Below are positions 17,768 to 28,933 of a stretch of 64,000 nt of DNA, piece after piece; within the stretch, counting starts at the first letter, position 1; each line of letters opens with the position of its first letter. The notes beneath the pieces are model-generated. The model ran no database searches and had not been told where the DNA came from. It worked only from the letters and a program-made list of their open reading frames with translations. This DNA comes from Haliclona indistincta (lineage: Eukaryota; Porifera; Demospongiae; Haplosclerida; Chalinidae): the NCBI GenBank assembly GCA_964017065.1, contig OZ024790.1, positions 9,491,403 to 9,555,402 on the forward strand, in the 5' to 3' direction. Both the position numbers and the translations under genes were made by a program.

Positions 17768-20270
17768 TTATAGTTGTATTTGTTGATAAGCCTCATTGTG
17801 TTTGAGTGGTATTGTCCCTCCATAAGCTACGTTGTGTTGAGTAGTGATGGTGTGTTGTGTTATTGGTGTGTCATAGATCACTGGAGCTAGCTCAGTGACT
17901 CCTCCTCCTCCTGCTGATGGTGGTGATGGTGTAGTGACTGGTGGTTTATCATGATGAGGTCTCATAACACACCACACAATGATACTAGTGATAATAGCTG
18001 TACTGATGGCTGTCACTAATACACTAACAAGAACAGAGCTGGATATTACTGTGACAATGAGAGAAAAATATGCAACATCAATGACAGAATAAAATTCGCT
18101 GCAGGAGGTTGACAGTGATCACATGACCGGACGAAACAGTAAAATTATGCAACAAAGCTTATTCTGAGGTGAAATAATGGTGTGAGTTAAAATTCTCAAC
18201 TGACAATAATTATAATTAACTGGTAACAACAGAATGCAGATTCAAGCATTCTTTTCCTAAAGCAATGATAACTCAGTCAATTTCACTTAGTTTAGCCAGA
18301 GGTTAGCTAAGTTAATCCGGAGGTCAACTTAAAAAATACCTCTGCATTATTGTTTACATGCTCTTCAGTAAAACTGCACTAAAATGAGTCAGTAATAGTC
18401 AACTATCTAAAATGTGATCATCTCAATTAAGTGACTTGCTGACTTCTCTAATTATCATGATATTACTTGTTGTTATAACTCACTAGCTGCATTATTCTCG
18501 ACTGGTTGTACTGCATCTGGTGTGCTAGCACATGTCACTATCTGTGTTGTTATTGTGCTGCAGATCTCATACTCTGTAACTATGCTATATATCAACAACA
18601 GTTATGACATTGAAGAAGTAAACTTACAACTAGCTGTAGAGATGACGGCTTGATGAGAGCTCTTCATCATAAGAGAATCCGTGTGATATATTAGTGTATT
18701 AGTTGAGAATTGTGTTGAAGTGATTGTGGGAAGCAGTGGAACTGAATAAATGGTCTCATGATAGTCACATGATCATGTATTTATCTCACCATTCACTATA
18801 GAGTATCCATTGATAGGTCCTTGTCCCAGAGCATTGACAGCAAACACTGTAATATAGTAGGTTACTCCTGGTACACCAGACACTGTGTAGCTAGTCATAG
18901 AAGAGTTCACTTGTGTGTGTATCAGTGCGCTGTTATCACTGGTATTATAAGACACTACATAGTGAAGGACTGGGAAACCAGCTATCAGTGGAGGAGGCTG
19001 GAAATGAAGAACACTTAACTTTTAATGTTGCGATTTGTATAGTCAAACCTGCCATATCACAATAATATTTGTTAGTTGTAACTGTACTATGAAGCTCACA
19101 ATACCAGGAACTGCAGTTACAAGACACAATGCATAAAAATCAGTTAATATATTATACCATCATATGTGACTGTGAGTTGATCACTCCATGGTCCATGTTG
19201 TCCTGTACTGTCAGTAACGGCCACAGCAAATGAGTAGTTGTGTCCATGAGTGATCAGGTCATCAGTCAGTATCAGTGACTCAGTGTTGCTAGTACTGTAG
19301 CACGAGCTAGAGCTACTGTGGTTAGTGATATTGATAGTGTAGTTGAAGACACAGTCTGTGGGTTCATTAGGAGGAGCTAGCCATGTTAGTGATACTGGTG
19401 GCTTGCTGGCAATGATACCCAGACTAGATGGAGGACTAGCTGCACCTTTAGTAGACTATTAAGAATTTTTTAATGAGCATGCTTGAAAATCATTTTATTG
19501 CTAATGTTCATTTGAATGTGAGCAATAAAAGTATTTGTTTTCCAACATACCTGTGGGCCTATCTATATTCAATCGGTAACACAAAGCTCTCAAGCACAAC
19601 AAATAGATCTTATTGACTGTTGAACATGAACTGCAGGCATGAGCAAACCCATCCACAACTCTGAAAGGTGGAAGCCATTTGACATGTGTATGTATGTGTG
19701 CATTATAAGCTTTAGCTATGACAGCTATACTGTAGATAAAAATGCAAAACCCACCCACAGTTTACATATAGAAGCTCGCCTCTGATGTACTAGAATATTA
19801 GTTTACCTGCTACTGTAATGGTCTCTGAGTGTATAGTAGATATCTGTGATCTACATGTGATCATTCTGTTTTGATCAGATATTTGAACACTATTAATAGT
19901 AGCAATCGACATCACTGTTAATCCCACAACATGAGATACAGTAGTATAGTAGTCACTAGGCGATGGGTTATTATATATGATGAGATCTCCTCTATACTGC
20001 CATTGCAATGGTGGTGGTACCACTCCTGGTATATTGGTCACTCTAACAATAGTGCAGTTGATAGTGAAATCTTGTCCAGGACAGGCTGATAGTCCACTAG
20101 CTGGTTGAACAGGATGGAGTATGACTGTGTCTTCAACTACTTGACCTGCCACCAGATCTGTAGCTACTGCATATAGATATATAAATCATTGTTAGCAGCA
20201 CCTAGTATAGCTGCATGGTATTGTAGTTACCTGCAGCTAGTAGACAGACTAGCACAATGTGTTGTAGCAT
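17768..20270 (-). CDS. receptor U2: Ig-FN3-FN3-TM, type B tail, intact
   Basis: Exons: 20270-20231 (signal peptide), 20166-19807 (Ig), 19445-19158 (FN3-1), 19110-19049 and 18997-18790 (FN3-2), 18537-18484 (stalk with one Cys), 18048-17768 (TM and tail). About 430 residues and no break seen. All junctions are phase 1 except the one inside FN3-2 (phase 0). The TM is followed by the type B tail: RPHHDKPPVTTPSPPSAGGG, then the common end with three tyrosines, VIYDTPI, NVAYGGTI and NEAYQQIQL. Phosphorylated, such motifs could recruit SH2 proteins (inference). B member of module 1, converging with TIR gene 1 and downstream of U3. Confidence 0.82.
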
Positions 20271-20399
20271 CTGATCTGATCCAGTTCAGTAAAGCACACT
20301 CGACTTTCAGCTAGTTATCAAAACTGCCACACCCATGCACTCACTAAACCATTCAAGTGAACTATGAATATAATTACTAGTTTCGACAATATTACATGT
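20271..20399 (-). promoter_or_regulatory. 129-bp gap between U3 stop and U2 start
   Basis: Only 129 bp separate the U3 stop codon from the U2 ATG on the same strand. On the minus strand it reads GGTTTAGTGAGTGC then ATGGGTGTGGCAG, a GC-box/KLF-like GGGTGTGG motif that recurs before almost every receptor ATG in the array. It must hold the U3 3' end and the U2 promoter, unless the two are co-transcribed. Confidence 0.45.
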
Positions 20400-22346
20400 T
20401 CAGTTAATATTCACTTGTTGATAAGCCTCATTCTGTTTGAGTGGTATTGTCCCTCCATAAGCTACGTTGTGTTGAGTAGTGATGGTGTGTTGTGTTATTG
20501 GTGTGTCATAGATCACTGGAGCTAGCTCAGTGACTCCTTTATCACTGTGATCAACACTAGTACCAGTAGTACTAGTAGTTGCTGTAGCATGTGATGATGG
20601 TCTCCTCCTCATAACACACCACACAATGATACTAGTGATAATGATGACTGATATTAACAATACACTGACAAGAACCACAGATACTGTAGTTACTGCAGTG
20701 AGAGACAAATGAACACAAACAATACTTATGTTATCAAGGTATTGTTGTTGTTGCTGTAACTCACCAATAGCAACAGATCCTGCAGTTACTGTAGTGAGAG
20801 AGAAACAAACACATTGATGATGATGACACACACCAAGCATTCCGATATTGTGTCAACAGGTCATTGTTGTTGCTATAACTCACCAATAGGAACGGATCCT
20901 GTATTCATTGGCTGCACTACATCCGATGGTGTTTGTGAACAGCTCACAACTATGTACACATTGGATGTTGTTTGTGATATCAATTATGTCAACTCGGTCA
21001 AAAACAAGTAAACTAACCAGTTGTAATAAAGCAAAGTTGTTCCGTAGAAGTCTGACAAAGACCAATAGTTGTTGGTTGCAGCACAGAAACTAAAACTGGA
21101 TTGATTAATGATGTAATGTGTAATAGTTATAATAGTTCACTTTCTTACCATTCACTACATGTATAGAGTATCCATTGATAGGTCCTTGTCCCAGAGCATT
21201 GACAGCAAACACTGTAATATAGTAGGTTACTCCTGGTACACCAGACACTGTGTAGCTAGTCATAGAAGAGTTCACTTGAGTGTGTATCAGTGTGCTGTTA
21301 TCACTGGTATTATAAGACACTACATAGTGAAGGACTGGGAAACCAGCTATCAGTGGAGAAGGCTGGAAATGAAGAACACTTAACTATTTTATGTTGCGAT
21401 TTGTATATATTCAAACCTGCCATATCACAATAATATTTGTTATTTGTAACTGAGCCAAGAAGTTCACAATACCAGGAACTGCAGTTACAAGACACAATGC
21501 ATAAAAATCAGTTAATATTATTTCATACCATCATATGTGACTGTGAGTTGATCACTCCATGGTCCATGTTGTCCTGTACTATCAGTAACAGCCACAGCAA
21601 ATGAGTAGTTGTGTCCACGAGTGATCATGTCATCAGTCAGTATCAGTGACTCAGTGTTGCTAGTACTGTAGCACGAGCTAGAGCTACTGTAGTTAGTGAT
21701 ATTGATAGTGTAGTTGAAGACACAGTCTATGGGCCCATTAGGAGGAGCTAGCCATGTTAGTGATACTGGTGGCTTGATGGCAGTACTAATACTCAGAGTA
21801 GATGGAGGATTGGCTGCACCTTGTGTATTAATATAATAGTTAAAGCAGACATTAGCACTTCTTCAAAATTACCAGCTATCATGATGGTCTCGGATTTTAC
21901 AATCCCAAAAAAGGCTGATTCATGATCACAGGTGATATTATTGTCATGATCAGATAATAGAACACTATTAATAGTAGCATTTGACATCACTGTTAATCCC
22001 ACAACATGAGATACAACAGTATAGTAGTCACTGGTATGTGATGGGTTATTGTATACTATTAGATCTCCTCTATACTGCCATTGCAATGGTGGTGGTACCA
22101 CTCCTGGTATATTGGTTACTCTAACAATAGTGCAGTTGATAGTGACATCTTGTCCAGGACAGGCAGATAGTCCACTAGCTGGTTGAACAGGATGGAGTAT
22201 GATTGTGTCCACAAGTTCAACTTGACCTGCCACCAGATCTGTAGCTACTACATGTAGATATTATATTGTTAGCAGCACCTAGTATAGCTGTTGGTATTAT
22301 AGTTACCTATAGCTAGTAGACAGACTAGCACAATGTGTTGCAGCAT
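20400..22346 (-). CDS. receptor U3: Ig-FN3-FN3-TM, type A tail, intact
   Basis: Exons: 22346-22307 (signal peptide), 22247-21873 (Ig), 21819-21529 (FN3-1), 21478-21417 and 21362-21149 (FN3-2), 20949-20884 (stalk), 20692-20400 (TM and tail). About 446 residues. The Ig exon is longer than in U2 and ends ITCDHESAFFGIVKSETI. The stalk reads VVSCSQTPSDVVQP. The type A tail is RRRPSSHATATTSTTGTS followed by ELAPVIYDTPI, NVAYGG and NEAYQQVNIN. A possible extra 25-nt exon lies between stalk and TM (see findings). A member of module 1. Confidence 0.82.
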
Positions 22347-22488
22347 CTGATCTTGATCCAGATCAGTAAACACACTCGACTTTCGAATTCAGGTAGTTAT
22401 CAAAACTACCACACCCACTCACTAAACCATTCAAGTGAACCATGAATAATTATAATTACTAGTTTTGACAATAATACATGTTCAGTTA

Positions 22489-22546
22489 ATATTCACTTGT
22501 TGATAAGCCTCATTGTGTTTGAGTGGTATTGTCCCTCCATAAGCTA
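22489..22546 (-). pseudogene. relic of a type A receptor tail
   Basis: The terminal codons of a type A tail (GTIPLKHNEAYQQ) followed upstream by AGCTACGTTGTG, where the sequence switches to a TIR gene fragment in the opposite orientation. It marks a recombination junction between modules 1 and 2. Confidence 0.7.
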
Positions 22547-22755
22547 CGTTGTGACTGCATTATTGCATGGCTGAATGAGGAATACATGAGTAGTGACTGG
22601 TGCAGGGCAGAACTCCTCTATGCTAAGGAGAGGAGAGCACAAGTCTGGAGATTTCGAGTTTCTACACAGAATTTTTGTTTACAATCTTATCATTTTTTGA
22701 GATCCTTCGTCGTATTGATGACTCTGTTTTTAACTTTAAAAACTTAGCAGCTTAA
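22547..22755 (+). pseudogene. TIR gene fragment (module 2)
   Basis: Matches TIR gene codons from DCIIAWLNEEYM through SDWCRAEL, then an internal deletion removes about 20 codons and shifts the frame, and the final codons (SFFEILRRIDDS) resume up to the LAA stop. The first two thirds of the gene, including box 1, are absent, so this cannot make a TIR protein. The 3' flank matches the other TIR copies. Confidence 0.85.
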
Positions 22756-24396
22756 AAATAATATTTGTGAACAACATGATAGACTCACTCCCAGGCCATC
22801 TTTCAAAGGCCTGGGAACAAGGCTAATTTTTCTTGAAAATTTCTAAATTAAATAATGCATGCAGTGTCTGATTCAAAAAATAGGTGTCTTTATTAATTTT
22901 TTTTTCAAAAATTGAAGGATTTCCCACTAAAATAATGTACTGGATTTAGGTTCAGTATAGGTTTACAAAACTTGAGCTATGTGCAACTGAAACTGACAAT
23001 AATTTTTAGCGGTATTGTTTCATAATTATTATTTTATAGCTGTATCTGTTGATAAGCCTCATTGTGTTTGAGTGGTATTGTCCCTCCATAAGCTACGTTG
23101 TGTTGAGTAGTGATGGTGTGTTGTGTTATTGGTGTGTCATAGATCACTGGAGCTAGCTCAACAACTCCTCCTCCTCCTGCTGATGGTGGTGATGGTGTAG
23201 TGACTGGTGGTTTATCATGATGAGGTCTCATAACACACCACACAATGATACTAGTGATAATGATGACTGATATTAACAATACTGCACTAACAAGAACCAC
23301 AGATACTGTATAGTTACTGTAGTGAGAGAGAAATGAACACAAACAATACTTATGTTATCAAGATATTTTTGTTGTTGCTGTAACTCACCAATAGCGACGG
23401 ATCCTGTATTCATTAGGTGCACTACATCCGATGGTGTTTGTGTACAGCTCACAACTATGTACACATTGGATGTTGTTTGTGATATCAAAATAATGTTAAC
23501 TAAGTCAAAAACAAGTAGACTAACCAGTTGTAATAAAGCAAAGTTGATCTGTATAATAGAAGTCTGACAAAGACCAATAGTTGTTGATTGCAGCACAGAA
23601 ACTAAAACTGGATTGATTAATGATGTAATGTGTAATAGTTATAATAGTTCACTTTCTTACCATTCACTACATGTATAGCTTATCCATTGATAGGTCCTGG
23701 TCCCAGAGCATTGACAGCAAACACTGTAATATAGTAGGTTACTCCTGGTACACCAGACACTGTGTAGCTAGTCATAGAAGAGTTCACTTGTGTGTGTATC
23801 TGTGTGCTGTTATCACTGGTATTATAAGACACTACATAGTGAAAGACTGGGAAACCAGCTAGAGGCTAAAACAACAAAATGAATAATTATTAATTACTGC
23901 ATTCATACCTGCCATAGCACATTAATATTTGTTAGTTGTAACTGTACTACGAAGCTCACTGTATCATGGACTGTAGTAAAAAAATTAAAAAGTTCATAAT
24001 GAAGTAGATAAATACATCCATACCATCATATGTGACTGTGAGTTGATCACGTGCTCCATGGTCTATGTTGTCCTGTACTGTCAGTAACAGCCACAGCAAA
24101 TGAGTAGTTGTGTCCACGAGTCAGCTTGTTCAGGTCAAAATCGGGATCATCCATATCAACTAGTCAGTATCAGTGACTCAGTGTTGCTAGTACTGTAGCA
24201 CGAGCTATAGCTACTGTAGTTAGTGATATTGATAGTGTAGTTGAAGACACAGTCTGTGGGTCCATTAGGAGGAGCTAGCCATGTTAGTGATACTATGTTG
24301 CTGGCAGTACTGATACTTAGCTTAGATGGAGAGTTTGCTGCACCTTTAGTAGACAATGGATACTTTGTTAAAAACAGTATATATTTGCACACGTTA

Positions 24397-24759
24397 CCGT
24401 AGGGCGGTATTTTTCCGTGGCGTACAATTTTCGCGACAGCAATAATTCGCGAAATTTATTTTCGTTTTGACTCGAGGGAGAGGCCACACCCAGACCACAC
24501 CCGTTAATTATCAGACAAGATCAGACACAGGGATCAGACAATGGACTGTCCGGATTTGGGAGAACAGAACTCTTCTTCTTGCTCTTCTTAAAATACTTCA
24601 ATAGCGCCATTATCGAATCTACTTAAATGCGCTGCGCGCTCAGTAAATGACCACACCCATCACCCGCCCATTAATTTCGCGATTTTAATTTTCGGGATTT
24701 GGCCTCAAATTCGCGAATTTCGCGAAAATTGTACGCCACGGAAAAATACCGCCCTACGG
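24397..24759. mobile_element. 363-bp MITE with long terminal inverted repeats
   Basis: Ends CCGTAGGGCGGTATTTTTCC and its complement, with the inverted repeat running on through GTGGCGTACAATTTTCGCG for about 45 bp. It is flanked by TA on both sides (24395-24396 and 24760-24761), a TA target duplication typical of Tc1/mariner-type elements. No coding capacity. It lies in the intron between the Ig and FN3-1 exons of U4. Confidence 0.88.
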
Positions 24760-24858
24760 TATAAGCATTAACCTGCTACTGCGATGTTCTCTGAGTGTGT
24801 TGTTGATATCTGTGATCTACATGTGATATTCTTGTCATGATCAGATATTTGAACACTA

Positions 24859-25472
24859 TTAATGAGTTTTCGTCAAAATTTGCAAATCTGGCTAGAAATG
24901 CTCCAAAAGTGTTGAAAATGAACTCTAAGTGTTCTAGATATCATTTTGAGACAGTTTCTGTAAGAAATAGAGGGTGAAGGATTTCAAGGAGCTTAACCCT
25001 TTAATTACTAAATTATCCAGCTGAAATTTTAACCTCGTAAATGCTGACCACTTCTCTCATGAATATCTCGTGTGTCTTTTGTGTTACTGGTCTCAAATTT
25101 GCGTCCTTTTACGCCAGTGAGTAGCCCCAATTGCCCACACTCAAGTCGGTCAATATGCCCCTCCCACTTCGAAAGTGAAGTCGATAAAGTGCAACGACCT
25201 CGTCAAATTTTGCTCAAAGTTAGTACTTTGGGGCTGGCTGCTGAAAAGTACACACAAATAGCAGTGGTTTTGGTGAGTGCAAAATGTAGCCCAGATCATA
25301 GAGAATGCACAAAAATGTGTTTGCGAGCACCCTGAAGCCATAAAATGTCCAAATTTTCTTGGCAGCCATTTTGTTTTTCCTAAAATGTTGTGAAATTTGC
25401 ACTGAAGCCATAGAAATACCGCCGCCAAGTATGTATGTTGCCAAAAGGCAACAATAGGGGTTAAAGGGTTAA
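24859..25472. mobile_element. TTAA-flanked insertion in the U4 Ig exon
   Basis: The Ig exon is continuous up to CACTATTAA (24862) and resumes at TTAATAGTAGC (25469), so 606 bp plus a duplicated TTAA were inserted. The right end reads GGTTAAAGGGTTAA, and a mirror motif TTAACCCTTTAA lies inside at about 24993, so an inner element may be nested. TTAA duplication is typical of piggyBac and Kolobok transposons. No transposase seen. Confidence 0.8.
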
Positions 25473-25967
25473 TAGTAGCATTTGACATCACTGTTAATCC
25501 CACAACATGAGATACAACAGTATAGTAGTCACTGGTATGTGATGGGCTATGGTATATTATGATGATATCTCTTCTATACTGCCACTGTAATGGTGGCGGT
25601 ACCACTCCTGGTATACTGGTCACTCTAACAATAGTGCAGTTGATAGTGACATCTTGTCCAGGACAGGCTGATAGTCCACTAGCTGGTTGAACAGGATGGA
25701 GTATGACTGCGTCTTCAACTTGACCTGTCACCAGATCTGTAGCTACTGCATGTAGATAAATATTGTTAGCAGCACCTAGTATAGCTGTTGGTATTGTAGT
25801 TACCTATAGCTAGTAGACAGACTAGCACAATGTGTTGTAGCATCTGATCTGATCCAGTTCAGTAAACACACTCAACTTTCAGCTAGTTATCAAAACTACC
25901 ACACCCATTCACTAAACCATTTAAGTGAACCATGAATATAATCACTAGTTTTGACAATAATACATGT

Positions 25968-26726
25968 TCAGTTAATATTAACTTGTTGATAAGCCTCATT
26001 GTGTTTGAGTGGTATTGTCCCTCCATAAGCTACGTTGTCTTGGGTGGTGATGGTGTGTTGTGTTATTGGTGTGTCATAGATCACTGGAGCTAGCTCAGTG
26101 ACTCCTTTATCACTGTGATCAGCACTAGTATCAGTAGTACTAGTAGTTGCTGTAGCATGTGATGATGGTCTCCTCCTCATAACACACCACACAATGATAC
26201 TAGTGATAATGATGACTGATACTATCAATACACTAACAAGAACCACAGATACTGTAGTTACTGTAGTGAGAGAGAAATGAACACAAACAATACTTATGTT
26301 ATCAAGGTATTGTTGTTGTTGCTGTAACTCACCAATAGCAACGGATCCTGTGTTCGTTGGCTGCACTACATCAGATGGTCTTTGTGTACATCTCACAACT
26401 ATGTACACAATGGATATTGTTTGTGATATCAGTTATAGGAACTCAAAAACAGGCTAACCAGCTGTTGTAAAGTGAAGTTGATCAGTAGAAGAAGTCTGAA
26501 ATAGAACATTACAGTGATAATTTATTTTTACCATTCACTGTAGAGCGTTCACTTTTAGGTCCTGGTCACTGTAATTAGGCTACTCCTGGTACACCAGACA
26601 CCGCGTGTAGCTATTGTGAGATGGGCTCAATGTAGTCTGTACTTTAATACTGTTATCACTGGTACTGTAAGACACAACATAGTGAAGCTAAAGGACTGGG
26701 AAACCAGCCATCAGTGGTGGAGGCTG
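25968..26726 (-). pseudogene. receptor U5: type A, 5'-truncated
   Basis: Intact TM/tail exon 26260-25968 and stalk exon 26398-26333. The FN3-2 exon (about 26726-26530) is degenerate, lacking the codons for the VFAVNALG region and carrying frame breaks. No FN3-1, Ig or signal exon follows, because the sequence passes into transposon DNA at about 26790. The same truncated structure recurs at U10, so truncation preceded duplication of this segment. The tail end lies 125 bp upstream of U4. A member of module 2. Confidence 0.8.
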
Positions 26727-26789
26727 ACCATAACCAACTACCGTACAAGGAAATAAGTGTAATAGTATGTAATGATTCAAACCTGCCAT

Positions 26790-27600
26790 ATCACTGTAAT
26801 GTTCAGGGGCATAGGCAGGATTTTTGAAATGAGGGAACAAATTATTTAAAAAACCAGTGGGGGGGGGGTCTGTGTCCTCCCTCAGAAAATTTTTTTTAAT
26901 GAACTGCTAATTTAGTGCAATTTTTAGCTGTTAAATTTCAATGTCAATCTAGAGTAGACATCATAGCTGACAGTTGGCCTGGTGTAAACAGAGTTTAACC
27001 CTTTAAGGCCTATAGCGCCTTTAGGCGCCATAATTGACTCCACCTACTCTAGACGTTATAAAAAGTGCTCTAGAAAGGTCAAATCAAATTTAATTGCAAA
27101 AGATGACTTTACCTGAAAAAACGCACTGTTTTTCGGCGCACCCTCCCCACTAAAACGTACAGCACGGGGGTGTCCGTCCGTTAACCCGGGGTTCGAAGGG
27201 GCAGAGCCCCTCGCCACTTTTGGCATTTTAAGGCTTCAGGATGCCCGGAAATGCATACTTGGGCATAGAATATGGTCTAAACTATGCTGTTTGCTCACCT
27301 GGACACCACCAGGTTTTTGTATCAGTCACCAGGGCTAAACGAAGACCAAAATTGACTGAAAATGACGTGGTCGCAGCACTTAAGCGGCTTCAGTTCCGAA
27401 GTGGGAGTGGCCAACTCAGAGTTTAGTACATGGTCGTAAACTTTGACATGCCAGGAAAAAACAGTGGTAGTTTGGAACAGCTAGCGTACTGCATGTTGTA
27501 GAACATCGCAAGACAAACTGTCAGTTTAGAGCAAGTCGAATTTTCGTCAAAATAATTCAGGCACTAAAGAGTTAAATAGCTAGTTTACTTGAGCAGGCCT
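26790..27600. mobile_element. repeat cluster including a TTAA-type element
   Basis: 26800-27240 is duplicated at 48100-48540. It contains GGGGCATAGGCAGGATTTTTG (an element start that truncates the receptor), then TTAACCCTTTAAGGCCTATAG at about 26997 and an opposing GCACTAAAGAGTTAA near 27572. These look like ends of a ~580-bp TTAA-flanked element. The short ORF at 27241-27426 resembles no family I know. Confidence 0.5.
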
Positions 27601-27606
27601 GCCAAC

Positions 27607-28155
27607 TAGCCTCGTCCCCAGGCTGCTAAAAGACAGCCTGGTAACAACGGCTCGCGCATGCGCTAATTTTTCCCAAATATTTGGGAAACCGTATATTATT
27701 GTGTTATATCCGTGACAGTCTAACGTCATAATCAGTATACTTTACTGCCGACTCGTTCCACCGTTATGGCTGTTGAATTCTCTAGCTCGGTTACTTACGC
27801 GCTGCAGAAGTTAGGGACGCCAGATCTAGTTCTGAAGCCGGAGCAACGCACAGCTATCAACGCGGTTTACAATGGAAGGGACGTTTTTGTTTAGCTACCG
27901 ACAGGTTTTGTCAAGAGCCTGTGTTTCCACACCTTACCGTTCGTTTTTGACTATAAGCTAGCTTTAACTGATGTCAGTGCTGTTTTAGTTATTACACCCT
28001 TGATTGAGCAAACAGCTGATTGCGATGACGAGTTAACGATAGGCCCCGCCCATTACGTGCGTCATGTACGTATTTCTCGCGGAAAAATTGGCGCATGCGC
28101 GAGTCCGTTGTTACCAGGCCTAATTTCCTAAGAAATTGGCCTGGGGACGAGGCTA
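27607..28155 (+). mobile_element. 549-bp inverted-repeat element with 10-bp target duplication
   Basis: Ends TAGCCTCGTCCCCAGGC and GCCTGGGGACGAGGCTA. The 10-mer GCCTGCCAAC is present directly before (27597-27606) and after (28156-28165), a target site duplication. Subterminal GCGCATGCGC palindromes occur at both ends. It carries a RecQ-like fragment. A 10-bp duplication is within the range of Mutator-like elements, but the superfamily is not proven. Confidence 0.88.
27766..28019 (+). pseudogene. RecQ-helicase-like fragment captured in a transposon
   Basis: From the ATG it reads MAVEFSSSVTYALQKLG, then LKPEQRTAINAVYNGRDVFV, a stop at 27892-27894 where Trp is usual, then LPTGFVKSLCFHTLPFVFDY and AVLVITPLIEQ. 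This follows the start of RecQ family helicases: motif 0, a Walker A of type LPTGxGKS (second Gly here Val) and motif Ia. The stop and the Walker A change make it non-functional. The helicase core beyond motif Ia is missing. Confidence 0.75.
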
Positions 28156-28219
28156 GCCTGCCAACCTGAGCCTGAGATCATTGATATTCATTATAATCAA
28201 TAAAAATATTAATTATCAC

Positions 28220-28590
28220 GTCATTGTTTTTTTTTTTTTTTTTTTTTTCTCATTATAAAACATTTTTTTTTTCAATGTGTAACAAATTCATAAAATCTGA
28301 ACAATAAATAAATAAAGTTAAAGGCAAAACAGAAGTAGGTCAAAATAAGTTAAGTACGACACTGTAGTTCGGAAATAGTAAGTTCAATGGCGGGAGGAGG
28401 GAGTCGTGAGGCATGGCCTATGTGAGATCGGGCACCACGGATAGACTGGATTCCAGAGCGAAGTAGAGAGAAGGTAATTCTAGCACGAAGCCAAAACAAG
28501 ACAGCCGAGTAATGTTGCTCCCATTTGGTGGCAAGACAAGAGGCAAGACGTTTGTAAAATGCAGATGCTTCTTTTGCCATGCCACCAGTA
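28220..28590 (-). mobile_element. 3' end of a retrotransposon
   Basis: The minus strand has an ORF (28580-28350) MAKEASAFYKRLAS... WLRARITFSLLRSGIQSIRG, a C-terminal sequence type I associate with reverse-transcriptase proteins repeated in cnidarian and sponge genomes. It is followed by AATAAA-type signals and a ~24-bp A-run (T-run on plus at about 28228-28250). This is the layout of a 5'-truncated retroelement copy. The family assignment is from memory of similar sequences, not a search. Confidence 0.5.
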
Positions 28591-28933
28591 GCTGAAAAAA
28601 CCAGCGGTTACGTCATAATTACATCATAACTTTCCCGGGCATTCATTAATATTCATTAAAAATAATTATATCGAAGGGCGTGGTCAATCAATATCGCTCG
28701 TCGAACAATGGGCTCGCGTATGCTAAGCTGCTTTTCGCACTTTTTCAGTGTGCAAACATTTTACCAGTTGCTGAGGGGAGACAAACAGGCGTTTTGCTCT
28801 ATGCGAGATCGAAACTACGAGAGTTAACGCCCACAATATAGGGAATATAATATGGATTTTTCGTGAGATTTGTCCTGCTGCCCGTGAGACAGTCTTTGCC
28901 AGGGAGAATTTGACATCTCGCCGGGAGACCTGG

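Larger units (their letters stand above)
23034..25843 (-). pseudogene. receptor U4: broken, chimeric A/B TM exon
   Basis: All exons are recognisable: 25843-25804 (signal peptide), about 25742-24776 (Ig, split), 24316-24024 (FN3-1), 23970-23909, 23865-23661, 23454-23389 (stalk), 23305-23034 (TM and tail). Breaks: the Ig exon is interrupted by foreign DNA at 24863-25468, FN3-1 has a stop at 24156-24158, and FN3-2 has a stop at 23680-23682. A 363-bp MITE sits in the Ig/FN3 intron. The TM half is type A (SVVLVSAVLLISVIIITS) and the tail type B (RPHHDKPPV). A 2-bp insertion before the TM is bypassed if the next AG is used as acceptor. B-position member of module 2. Confidence 0.8.

Noticed and set aside
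25150..25731. 193-codon ORF joining receptor Ig sequence to novel residues
   Set aside because: Its novel half is read-through into the TTAA-flanked insertion; it is a broken exon, not a new protein.
27241..27426. 61-codon ORF MPGNAYLGIEYG...
   Set aside because: Lies in duplicated repeat DNA; the second copy (around 48500) is diverged there; no recognisable domain.
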